Assembly: GCA_032622095.1 (NCBI GenBank)
Contig: CP136062.1
Coordinates: 152,454,875-152,518,874 of the forward strand
DNA: 64,000 nt
Reading direction: 5' to 3'
Origin: Siphonodentalium dalli
Taxonomy: Eukaryota > Mollusca > Scaphopoda > Gadilida > Siphonodentaliidae
How positions within the stretch are numbered: the stretch's first letter is position 1; every line of letters begins with the position of its first letter. Made by a program: the position numbers and the translations under genes. Positions 13,436 through 23,277 of this stretch are shown one piece after another. Under the pieces are notes generated by a model. It had not been told where the DNA came from. It saw only the letters and a list, made by a program, of their open reading frames with translations, and ran no database searches.

Positions 13436-14100
13436 CGCAATTTGACAATATATCGCAATTGTTTCGAACTAGCGTATAAATTGGTCCAGTATTGTATCTC
13501 ATGTCGTTTATGGTGGGTTTTTATTAATATAAACGATGTTTTGTTCATTTTATAACCACATTAACTGTTTTATACGCCGACACTTGTATTCGGTAAAATT
13601 TAAATTTTATTTTAGGGGGAAGAGTTGTCTTCCCTGCAAAAGCAATTTTGGGACACACTCTGAAGCGGACAACAAGCAAATCGGATGCGTCCTTTAATGA
13701 CCTTTAATGCATAGAAACCTTTGATGGAGTGGGGTGCAGCCAACTTCTGTACCAAAGGCTTTCTGAGAATTTGTCCACGGACTAAACCGCTGAAAGTTTC
13801 TTCAAATTATAAAGGTTGGTACAATTTGTGTTTCGAAAACATGAACATTGTAAGCCTACAGTTACGTGCATTTAAAGAATGCCTAGACGGACACAATTCT
13901 GATTAATCAAGATTGTTCGCGTTCGTAAACTGTTTTCAATAAGTCGAATCCGATGATCGAGTCGAATCGAATAAAAAAGAAGCTCGATTCACGAATCGAA
14001 TCGAATCTTTGCAGGGCCCCTGACAATACTTAATTTTGGAACGAGGTTTATAAAATACAGTCACGAAATGCCGATATATACGGTGACTGGTTTGCGACAT
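13436..14100. other. Non-coding, no gene seen
   Basis: AT-rich spacer. A TCGAATCGAA-rich patch at 13940-14010 is locally repetitive. No gene is supported. Confidence 0.5.
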
Positions 14101-14112
14101 ACTCAATACATA

Positions 14113-14330
14113 GATTACCTCGAGATATTATCTCGAGATCTCGAGATATTATCTGAAGATCTCGACATAATTATCTCGAGATAATATCTCGAGATCTCGA
14201 CATATTATCTCGAGATCTCGACATATTATCTGGAGATCTCGACATAATTATCTCGAGATCTCGAGATATTATCTCGACATAATTATCTCGAGATAATATC
14301 TCGAGATAATATCTCGAGATCTCGACATAA
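14113..14330. repeat. TCTCGAGATA-type satellite, left block
   Basis: Short palindromic units built from TCTCGAGATC and TCGACATAATTA alternate through this block. The matching block at 19174-19310 lies on the far side of the Penelope-like element. Each unit is nearly self-complementary, so the block can form many alternative hairpins. Confidence 0.85.
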
Positions 14331-14432
14331 CATGCATATTTAAACATATGATGTAGTGGCAATGTGACAACAACCAAGATGGAACGCGAGCAAGTCGCTG
14401 TCTGTCTCTCACTCAAACTGTCTGTCTGTCTG

Positions 14433-14470
<38 letters not shown>

Positions 14471-14600
14471 CTCGCTCTCTCTCTCTCTCTCTCGTTCTTT
14501 CATGGGTCCCGGTACATACAAATCGACTTGGTTCAAATCCGGGAATCTCAATTGATAATCTGGGACTCGGGTCTCTATTACTCCCTCTCTCTCTCCCTCT

Positions 14601-14632
<32 letters not shown>

Positions 14633-14765
14633 CTTTCACTCTGTCTCCCTCGCTCCGATCGACTTGGTTCAAATCCGGCTTATTCTCGATTGATAATCTG
14701 GTACTCGTGTCTGTCTCTTTCCCACTCTATCTACCTCTGTTTGTCTATCTCCCGTTCTTTCGTTA
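14331..14765 (+). repeat. Left arm of 4-5 kb inverted repeat, CT-rich with B-box-like units
   Basis: A unique block (ATGCATATTTAAACATATGATG through GTGACAACAACCAAGATGG to GAACGCGAGCAAGTCGCT) is followed by (CT)n tracts and two units carrying GACTTGGTTCAAATCCGG and TTGATAATCTGG. The reverse complement of the whole order is found at 18275-19170. GGTTCAAATCC resembles a Pol III B box or tRNA T-loop, but no complete tRNA fold was seen. Confidence 0.8.
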
Positions 14766-14924
14766 GACGCTGATCATTCGAAAGGCGTCGTCTTGACTCA
14801 GTTCCGGAACGCAAATCCGGGTTATTACCGATAGATCGAGAATAACCCGGATTTGCGTTCCGGGTCTGATTCAAGACGACATATATGCACACGCGCCGCC
14901 TTTCGAATGATCAGGGGCTAACGA

Positions 14925-14925
<1 letters not shown>
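14766..14925. repeat. Long hairpin inside the left arm
   Basis: CTGATCATTCGAAAGGCG near 14770 pairs with CGCCTTTCGAATGATCAG near 14897. GTTCCGGAACGCAAATCCGG pairs with CCGGATTTGCGTTCCGGG, and GGGTTATT with AATAACCC. The stem is about 60 bp with a short loop near 14832. Confidence 0.8.
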
Positions 14926-14930
<5 letters not shown>

Positions 14931-14972
<42 letters not shown>

Positions 14973-15004
14973 TAGCTTTATATATATATATATATAGACA
15001 GACA
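14931..15004. repeat. (TA)n then GACA microsatellite before the Penelope-like element
   Basis: Two TA tracts separated by AAATATAGCTT are followed by AGACAGACAGAC. A matching (TA)n plus (GACA)n tract sits at 18211-18275 on the other side of the element. Confidence 0.9.
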
Positions 15005-15006
15005 GA

Positions 15007-15575
15007 CAACCTGGCCCTAAGAAGGATTGGTCCTTCCCTAAACAGATAAAAAACCCTGTTGTTATTTTAGGCTCTTCTAATGTGTCCCGGATCGATGTCG
15101 ATCCTCCCAAAAATGTTTGTATTGCTTCTTACCCAGGTGGCAATTTAGGTCATTTCTGCAATATGGCCCACAAACTGAAATCGAAGCCAGAAAAGACACC
15201 TCGACACGTCATCATCAACATTGGCATCAACAACAGAGAGGACTGGAAGACAGACAACGACAAAGGCAAAACAGCAGGCACCACAGCTAAAAGCAGGGTA
15301 ACTAACATGGTTTGTAATTTCCGAAAAGTTTTTCCTAATGCGACACTTCATTTTCAGGAAATAAATATCTCATTTAGTTTAGATTCTAGGGACCAGGAAG
15401 TTCTGCGTGGCATTAACAGCCAAGCTCGTCAGACACAGAACCTCAAGGTCATACAGGCAATACCCCCCCCCCCCGCGACTTTCACGTGGAGAATGACAAC
15501 ATCCACTGGACATCACAGACGGCGGCGAAAATCTACCACGGCTGGACTAACATCTTTAAAGGTCATTTAAACTAA
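15007..15575 (+). pseudogene. SGNH/GDSL-hydrolase-like ORF of a Penelope-like element
   Basis: The reading frame shows block I as VILGSSNVSRI (about 15056), block III as INIGINNRED (about 15214) and, after a frame change, block V as ENDNIHWT (about 15490), followed by a TAA at 15573. These are the SGNH-hydrolase signatures. The frame change lies in a 12-C run at 15463-15474, so the 3' end is only read in a second frame. The ORF is open upstream to the TA microsatellite, so the 5' end may be truncated. Related hydrolase domains occur in ORF1 proteins of some retroelements. Linkage to the RT 13 bases downstream suggests one element. Expression as a functional enzyme is unlikely without frameshifting. 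Confidence 0.65.
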
Positions 15576-16139
15576 TTCATCAGAAGGGCATCAGCCATGC
15601 GGAAAGAGTCGGTCTCGGCACCGAGATAGTCAATCTTGTACCCGACCTTTCCCTGAGCGTTGGTGAGAAATCAATACTTAGGTATGGTCTAACCTTTGTT
15701 CCTACCCCACCCGATCTCAAAGAAACACCACATGTGGTTGAGACGGAGGATGGAACATTAGTTTTACCAGACTCTATGTATGCCATGGAAATGAACGGCG
15801 GTCCAGCAAGCATGCAATTTAGGGAAGTAACAGCTATGGCTGATTTCTTTCGCAATTCGACAGGTTTAAAAGATCAATTTAAAGAACCTTCGATGTGGAC
15901 GCCCACTGATCGCCAGATTGACTAAATATTACAAACCATTGGATGAGCCAATTTGGAAATTCAATGTTTTAAAATTCAATCTCATTCTCAAAAGCTTGCT
16001 GGACCAGGACGTTTTAAAGAAAAAACATGTTCAGTATCTAATTGCAAAACCTGAATCCAATAATAGGACATTTTATTTGCTACCTAAAATACATAAACCT
16101 TTGAGCTGTTGGACCTCATCTGAATTTGAACCATACACA

Positions 16140-16425
16140 TGATATTGAACAGCCCTCGGGTAGTATCCAATTTCACACACTCTTTAACTAAGCCCTAAAC
16201 TTATAAATTACATATACACAATATGTGCACGGCTCACCCGAAGCCATCTTACTATTGTTATTAGTTTCTATATTCACCATACTGGGGATGGCAGGAAGAC
16301 AGTCTTGCCAGACTATGCCATCCCCCACAATATACGACATAATTTTCCATAATTTTCGCCACTATTATGTAATAGATATGTGTATTGCAAATAAAATATC
16401 CTATCCTATCCTATCCTATCCTAAT
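16140..16425 (+). mobile_element. Short retroposon inserted in the Penelope RT
   Basis: CCATACACA occurs at 16131-16139 and again at 16426-16434 as a 9-bp target-site duplication. The intervening 286 bases end in AATAAAA followed by four or five TCCTA units, a typical microsatellite tail of a SINE or 5'-truncated LINE. Removing the insert and one duplication copy puts the RT frame back in register across PYTPPGRP. The element therefore jumped into a once-coding copy. Confidence 0.85.
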
Positions 16426-17500
16426 CCATACACACCACCCGGACGCCCCATCATCAGCGACGTGGGCTCGGAGTCGTACCACATTTCGGAGTTTATTGAT
16501 TTCTATTTGAAACCAATTGCTACCCGCCATCCGAGCTATCTAAAAGACACGGAGGACTTCCTCATTAAATTGTCGAAAATTGAAGTTCCATCTTCTGCTT
16601 ACCTAATTAGTCTCGACGTGGAATCTATGTATACAAATATTGGAATCGATGCCGGATTAAAGTCAATTAAGAATGCATTTGATTTCCACCATGATCCTCA
16701 TAGACGTGGAGATGAACTACTTCAATTATTAGAACTTTCTCTTAAAGGGAATGACTTTGAATTTAATGGACGATATTATTTACAGGTCTCCGGCTGCAGT
16801 ATGGGCAAGAAGTTTAGTCCTAATTTTGCCTCAATTTTTGTTGCAGAGTGGGAGAAAGGCGCCCTAGCCAAATCTGACAAACAACCATTAGCCTATTATA
16901 GATTCTTGGACGACATATTTATCATTTGGACTCATGGTCTGGATGAGTTTAGGGTGTTCTTGAACATCTTGAACAGTCTTGATGAATCAATCAAACTCAA
17001 AAAATCAATATCGCAAACCAGCATTGATTTCCTTGATTTAACAATATTTAAGGGCCCACAATTTACATCATGCAACATTTTAGATACAAAACTTTTTACG
17101 AAACCAACGGACTCTCACCAGCTTCTTCATCGTAAATCTTTCCATCCGCCAAAACTTTTCAATGGATTGATTAAATCTCAAATCATTCGATACCACCGGA
17201 ACTGCACGAACAGAAGCGACCTAAATCAAGCTTGTTCAGTGCTGTTCCAGGCTTTACGACCGCGCGGCTACTCTAGTAGATTACTGCGCCAAGTAAAATC
17301 CGAAACTCTCAGAGAATTGGAATCGTTACGCCATGACCCAACATCGACTGAGCCAACAAGGATACGGTACAACCGGCCGGTGTTGGGTAATGGTTCAGCC
17401 TCATTTTGTCACAAAAAACGATGTTACATCAATACAATAGGATATATATATCAATACTAGTAACACTTTCACCAGCGAACAAACACGCATATCGTATCAA

Positions 17501-18031
17501 ATGCATAGCGAACTTAATTGTGATTCTAAAAATGTAATTTACTTAATCACATGCAAAAAATGCCGTATACAATATGTTGGACAAACAAAAACCTCTCTCA
17601 AAGTTAGAATGTCTAATCATCTTTCCAGTGTTCGCAAAAAACTCGACATGCAAATTTCCGATCATTTCAACTCATCTAATCATGACATTAAATCCCATTT
17701 CAGCTTTCAGCCAATAGAACAGACACCAATTCTAGCCGACGAAGACCAAACCGATTCAATACGCCTAGAACGCGAAAATCATTGGATGGGCGTACTTAAA
17801 ACAAATCTTCCGTTCGGACTTAACATTGACTACAAAGGTGTTTCTCGAAATTTCTTGTGCTTTCCTCTGATCTACAATCGTAGAAATGTTGAAATCGCAA
17901 ACATTTTCAGAAAAAAATTTGCATTATTAAACACTAAATTGACCGAGCCTCTCGACAAACGGGTTATTATTGCCTACAAGAAAAATCCCAGTTTGAGAGA
18001 TATGCTCGTTCGATCTAGACTCAGACCTTGA
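17501..18031 (+). pseudogene. GIY-YIG endonuclease domain of the Penelope-like element
   Basis: The segment carries VIYLITCKKC (17534-17563), then YVGQT (17573-17587), an Arg in KVRMSNH and downstream His and Glu positions. This is the usual arrangement of the Penelope GIY-YIG nuclease, with its CxxC-type insertion between the two halves of the name motif. The frame continues upstream to about 17451 without its own start (FTSEQTRISYQ precedes the first Met). It is the C-terminal domain of the RT protein, separated by a one-base slip in the GATATATATATC run. Confidence 0.88.
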
Positions 18032-18207
18032 TTAACACGCAGTTCAATTAGCTTTTTAGCAATTTCAACATCATTATCCTTTGTTTGTGCTCAACACAAT
18101 ATTTTATGTCAATTTCCGACACAACCTAACAAAATTTAGCTAGTTCCATAGAAATAATTACATAAGAAATCGGATAACCGACCTGTGCCAGCGCTCTCCA
18201 CACTTTC

Positions 18208-18210
<3 letters not shown>

Positions 18211-18255
<45 letters not shown>

Positions 18256-18275
18256 GACAGACAGACAGACAGAGG
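18211..18275. repeat. (TA)n and (GACA)n microsatellite after the Penelope-like element
   Basis: A run of 20 TA units is followed by five AGAC units. It mirrors 14931-15004 and marks the inner edge of the right inverted arm. Confidence 0.9.
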
Positions 18276-19170
18276 GAGATCGAGTGGGAAAGAGACAGAC
18301 ACGAGTCCCAGATTATCAATCGAGAATAACCCGGATTCGCTTCCCGGATTTGAACCAAGTCGATTGCTATTTATATCTGACTAATTTTCAAACTAACTAC
18401 CCGATAAAATTAGTTATTTAGGGAAAACCGCCTTGATATACAAGGCATCGGGATGGCGAGCAGATGCGATGGAGGCAATAAGAAACATAATGAGAACTAT
18501 ATATAGATTGGGAGGGAGAGAGAGAGAGTCATTGTTTATTGATAGGTGTTGTTTATATAAGCGCCAGACACCTTAATCCCTTTATCTCATAGCACTTAAT
18601 TACCAGACAAACTAATTAATACACACTTATCAGTGTCCTTAGATGACCCGAGTTTCAAATTGTTAATCGAGAATAACACGGATCTTCCCGGAACTGAACC
18701 AATGGGTTTTGTAAGTGCATCTGCGCTCTGAACGATCATGGGATGCTGAAAGAAAGAGAGAGAGAGGGAGTGAGAGAGACAGACAGAGGGAGAGAGAGTG
18801 AGAGATATATCGTGTGGGAAAGAGACAGAGACACGAGACCCAGATTATCAATCGAGAATAAGCCAGATTCGATTCCCGGATTTGAACCGAGTCGATTGGA
18901 GCGAGGGAGACAGACATATTGAGAGAGAGTGGGAGAGTGGGAGAGAGGGGAGGGATATAGACCCGAGTCCCAGATTATCAATCGAGATTCCCGGATTTGA
19001 ACCAAGTCGATTTGTATGTACCGGGACCCATGAAAGAACGAGAGAGAGAGAGAGGGGGGATAGGGGAGACAGACATACAGTTTGAGTGAGAGACAGAGTG
19101 CGACTTGCTCGCGTTCCATCATGGTTGTTGTCACATTGCCACTACATCAGATGTTTAAATATGCATGTTA
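18276..19170 (-). repeat. Right arm of the large inverted repeat
   Basis: The reverse complement of the left-arm order is seen: GAGTCCCAGATTATCAATCG units with CGGATTTGAACCAAGTCG (about 18340, 18876, 18990), (GA)n tracts, and then GACTTGCTCGCGTTCCATC, TTGTTGTCACATTGCCAC and TTTAAATATGCATG. It is longer than the left arm because of extra unit copies. Apparent Glu/Arg-rich ORFs are microsatellite translations. Confidence 0.8.
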
Positions 19171-19173
19171 TGT

Positions 19174-19310
19174 CGAGATCTCGAGATAATTATGTCGAGA
19201 TCTCGAGATAATTATGTCGAGATCTCGAGATAATATGTCGAGATCTCGAGATAATTATGTCGAGATCTCGAGATAATAAGTCGAGATCTCGAGTTAATAT
19301 CTCGAGATAA
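19174..19310. repeat. TCGAGATCTCGAGATAATTATG satellite, right block
   Basis: Five or so 22-bp units of GTCGAGATCTCGAGATAATTAT, the counterpart of the block at 14113-14330. It closes the inverted-repeat structure. Confidence 0.85.
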
Positions 19311-19790
19311 TAGTTACGAAAACACATGATTTAAAGGCGAATTCCATGCTAGACAGACATGATTTTTTTGCGTAAAAAGTTTCCCCAAATGTCAATTTTT
19401 CACATTTAAAGAAAATTTGGACCCAAATTTTATATTGCCAACAGTATACGCTAAAACGTTAGCACTGAGGCCTATGGAAAACACTTACACCAGTGTAACC
19501 TAAAGGGGAAAAATTAGCTTTTTGGCATTTTTGATTCCTGGGAGTCACATTAAAGTATTTTAATGCATTTTTCACAGTCTGGTCTTTCAGTCCAATGCAT
19601 CTCCCATGCATGGTGTGGCTATGCTTGCTCTGATGTCTTCTTTCACTTACATCAGCCAAAAAAATAGTATGATTTTTCATAAAAAATGCCAATTTTTCAA
19701 GGTATTTTCACAATGTTTCAAGGTAGTAATAGTCACATGATAATGCAAATGACCCATAACATGAGCATGTCAATGACACACATATCAATT
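19311..19790. other. Non-coding, no gene seen
   Basis: AT-rich. A 77-codon open frame on the reverse strand (19459-19692) has no recognisable domain. Confidence 0.45.
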
Positions 19791-19794
19791 ATTT

Positions 19795-21345
19795 AAAGCT
19801 GTTGGACCGGACCAAATCTCAAATGACTTACTAAAACAAACTGTCCCCATACTGATCGATGACTTTGTGAAATTGTTTAATGTTTTTTTATGTCGGGAAT
19901 ATATCCGTACGACTGGTCAAAGTCAATACTTAGTTTGATACAAAAAAAGGACCTACTGACGACCCGAACAATTATCGTGCTATAGCCATTAGCTCATCAG
20001 TGTGAAAACTTTTCAATAAAATAATCAATGACAGAATAGCTACTTATCTGAATGCAAACAAATGTATTAGCGATAACCTGTTCGGTTTCTGTAACGGAAA
20101 AAGCACGATTGACGGTGTTTTTGTTCTACTTCGGCCATACAAAAATACAAATCGTTAGGAAGATCTATATACGCCGGCTTTGTCGACTTTAAGAAAGCGT
20201 TCGACACCATAAACAGACAAATGCTCTTCGATAAGATTAAATCTATTGGAATTTCAGGACAAATTTTACAAATAATTAAATCAATGTATTGCTCAAGTTA
20301 TTACCTTACAAAAACCACTAAAGGAATAGGTCCCCCATGCCTTTCAACGACGGGAGTAAGACAGGGATTAGTATTGTCACCTACATTATTCAAAATATAT
20401 ATTGATAATATTAAAACAATGTTTGACACAAACTACGATCCAATAAAACTAGACGACAGTTCTATAAATCACATCTTATTCGCTGAAGACCTGGTCTTAA
20501 TGTCCGAGAGCCAATCAGGACTTCAAAGATGCCTCGAGCGGCTTGAAGATTTTACACGGGAAATGACCTAACAATTAATGTAGATAAAACCAAATGCATC
20601 ATTTTTCGATCTCGATCTTCAAAACATATAACAACATTTTCGATAGCAGAAAATAATCTCGAAACTGTTAAGCAATACACATATCTTGGAGTAATGTTTA
20701 CATATACTGGGAAATTTACAGACGCGATATCGGACCTAACTTCCAAAGGTCGCAAAGCTATGTATTCTCTCAGAAATGCATCCGACAGCACAGCGCCCCT
20801 ACCAGTGAGTACATCTATGAAATTATATGAAAAGTTAATCAAACCAATTGTCCTATACGGAAGTGAACTATCAACGTCTAAGAACTACGATAGGCTAGAA
20901 TGCGAAAAGTTACACATAAAATTGAGCAAAAATAGTACTTGGAGTAGGCAAGTTTGCATCTAATACTGCAGTTAGGGCGGAATTGGGTAGCTATCCACTT
21001 TATATAGACTATGTGTGTAGAATGGCAGCATGTGCCATTAAATATTAGAAGTTGACATAACCTTATCAGAAATGCCGTGATTGAACAACGTTCACCCGGC
21101 GTACATAAATCGATATTCAAAACGACGGCAGCATTTGGGTTAAATATCACAGAAGGCACAAAAGTTGGCAAGAATCTTACTAACTTGAGACAGCAGCTTC
21201 AATCCAACTACCATAACGACTTTAGTTTTAATATGAGCGATGAAGCATCTAAAACAGGGAGTAACAAATTACGGACGTATCGCCTTTTCAAAATGAACCA
21301 TACTTGCTCAATACCCAATACATTGAAGACAAAATAGCATTCACG
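19795..21345 (+). pseudogene. Decayed LINE reverse transcriptase 1
   Basis: The 5'-truncated RT begins with AVGPDQISNDLLK near 19800 and passes DPNNYRAIAIS and GFCNGKSTIDG. It then shows motif A as DFKKAFD (about 20188), motif B as GVRQGLVLSP (20351) and motif C as FAEDLVLMS (about 20479). The first catalytic Asp of the usual ADD is replaced by Glu, and stops and frame changes occur around 20005, 20155 and 20570. TKCIIF, YTYLGVMF and KLIKPIVLYGSE follow as in APE-type non-LTR elements. No endonuclease domain is present upstream. A C-terminal remnant seems to continue after the insertion at 21353. Inactive. Confidence 0.85.
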
Positions 21346-21352
21346 ATATTAA

Positions 21353-21452
21353 CCCTTTCAGTGCCAAGTCCGATTTTTGTATCAACCCATATTTCCTTAA
21401 TCATTTTTCAAATTTATTGATTATAATAATGTGATACATTGATGGAAAGAGC
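21353..21452 (+). mobile_element. Single arm of a palindromic MITE
   Basis: After a TTAA at 21349-21352, CCCTTTCAGTGCC is followed by GATTTTTGTATCAACCC to TGATGGAAAGAGCT. This matches, base for base over most of its length, the left half of the hairpin at 39963-40146. Here the second half is missing. It interrupts or abuts the 3' end of the LINE. Confidence 0.7.
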
Positions 21453-21740
21453 TATACGAGCAATGTGGAGCGAGTTGTATGTTTGTCAAAGATCGAATGC
21501 TGTCGCTAGGGATGTTGAGGCGAAAGTGTGTGTTCAGTTTTCGTGAGAGAATGACAGATATAAACAATTGTATCATTTATATGTTTTTCAATTCAGATTT
21601 AAAATACTGTTCCAAAATAGTTCATTGTTTGTTGGAACGAATTATTGTATATTATATGACTGATTAATGATTACTTATATATACATGTACAACATACTCA
21701 TATGGACCAACAGAGTCTGAAATAAAGAGATAAGATATTG
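21453..21740 (+). other. Probable LINE 1 3' tail
   Basis: Sequence downstream of the MITE arm ends with GAAATAAAGAGATAAGATATTGC, a polyadenylation-like tail. A weak LINE C-terminus-like translation (DLKYCSKIVHCLLER) is visible. Assignment to LINE 1 is inference from position. Confidence 0.4.
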
Positions 21741-21749
21741 CAGCCCTGT

Positions 21750-23277
21750 TGTAGTTTAGAAGTAGTGATGGTGATGAATAAAATTTCCAACCGATAAAGA
21801 TATAATAACAAGGTCCCACTATTTTCAGAACTTGTTAACGGCCTGAAAATCGTCATCACTTAATTCTTTCTCATCACGACAGTTACTGTAGTGATGGTGA
21901 TGATGAAGAAAATTTGCCCACCGATTTAAAAGAATGCAGTATGTCACAATGTCCCACTGGGAGATTTACTGGTAAGTCTTCAAATGCATCCCATACTGAT
22001 TTACCAGAAGACACGAGAACAATCTTAAAAAGACAATACAACATCGAATCCGTTGCAGTTGGAGACTTATTATAATGGCATTGAGGAGAATATCAGACAA
22101 AACATAAATGAAAGCCAACAGACACTGCAAGAAATTGAAATTCTTTTCCTTCAAATTAATATTGTTGGTATCCCACTTTTTAAGTCTTCGGGGTTACAAA
22201 TGTGGCCACTGCTGAGAAGACTTGTCAATATATCGTCAAAACCATTTGTCATATCCATATATATTGGAGACAAGAAGCCACACGGTTTACAAGACTACTT
22301 TCTAAATTTATTCAGGAACTAACAGCCTTCCAATCCAGAGTAAGAACATATTAATGGTCAAGAGCATCCTGTTAAAATCCATAGCTTTATCTGCACCATC
22401 ACGTGCCTACCTTAAAAACATATCCATGTGCACAATGGTTATTTTGAGCGGTATTAGATTTGAACTATTTTTCCGTTGCTATTTTGTCAATATTTAAGAT
22501 TGTAAGAAAATTCAGGACCTGCACATTTTACTGAAAATAGTATGGAGTCTAATCACCCCACGGATTCATCATAAATTCTGGTTTAAATAGTCATCGTACG
22601 GTGAAAAAATGATATTTTCTGTAATATTGTTTTTAATTCTCCCTACCGAACTCAAACAAACTCAAACAATTGACAGATCGCATGGCACACCAACAGAGAC
22701 AAAGGAAGACTTCCGGCAGTATTCGTCTATTCTAATGATGCGGTTATTAAACATATGTGAACTGTGTAAACAGGAGGGTGAATATACAACGATGACATTT
22801 CCCTGTCAGGGGATTTGTAAGAAGACTGATGAATGTGTAAAGAACATTGTTAATGAAACGCATCACTATGGCTCTACTCAACTGTCTAAATTGGAATTAG
22901 GGCTTCTTTCCAAGTTTTAACTGGACAATATCCCTTGCAATAAATACGAAATTAGCAGGAATTCCGATGGTGAAATATCCAAAAATAAACTGGGATTTTC
23001 AAGAGTGATTAATTAAGTTCATGAATATAATACATACACAATACTGCGAACAAACTATCTGGGATGTCATATTCCAAATAATATCGGAATAATCCACTTT
23101 TGTCCCGTTAAACTCTCGTCCCAAAATAATCTCACCATTATTTCGAAATAATCCCACCCATGTGCATTCAGTTTGTTTTGGGTGTTCCAATGCGAATTTT
23201 CAGGCTATTGATTAAAGGCCCACATAAGTTTCGACCTGGAAACCGCGTTATTAGTGATATTTCTGATGACTAGAGGA
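21750..23277 (+). mobile_element. Decayed transposase-like element, copy 2
   Basis: Collinear with 8740-10119 from about 21890. Its first part contains a 36-bp piece inverted relative to copy 1 (GGCCTGAAAATCGTCATCACTTAATT at about 21841). Coding traces are GIPLFKSSGLQMWPLL with KPFVISIYIGDKKP (about 22170-22290), APSRAYLKN (about 22398) and CKQEGEYTTMTFP, KKTDECV and HHYGSTQLSKLELGLLSKF (22758-22917). These resemble a family of animal transposase-like proteins (LPLFKSS..WP, DAPARA, RTD..F, HH.G.SPL..L) that I tentatively relate to tnp2/CACTA-type transposases. Frames are broken. Non-functional. Confidence 0.6.

Larger units (their letters stand above)
15588..18031 (+). mobile_element. Penelope-like retroelement, RT plus GIY-YIG, interrupted
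   Basis: The protein is spread over four frame segments: 15588-15925 (contains EKSILRYGLTFVPTP), 15905-16139 (KHVQYLIAKPE and FYLLPKIHKP), 16426 to about 17450 (RT core) and about 17451-18031 (endonuclease). RT motif A is LDVESMYTN (16612), motif B GCSMGKKFSPNFA (about 16792) and motif C FLDDIFI (16903). The catalytic Asp residues are intact. GRPIISDVGSESYHISEF is a Penelope hallmark. Breaks are a frame change near 15915, a 286-bp insertion at 16140, and a slip in an AT run near 17445. The reverse-transcribed RNA would prime at nicks made by the GIY-YIG nuclease. This copy is dead. Confidence 0.9.

Noticed and set aside
14527-14545. tRNA gene suggested by GGTTCAAATCC
   Set aside because: No acceptor stem, anticodon arm or A box at the right spacing. 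Kept only as a B-box-like motif.
14409-14672. Arg/Glu-rich and Ser/Leu-rich ORFs (also 18663-19134)
   Set aside because: Translations of (CT)n/(GA)n microsatellites.
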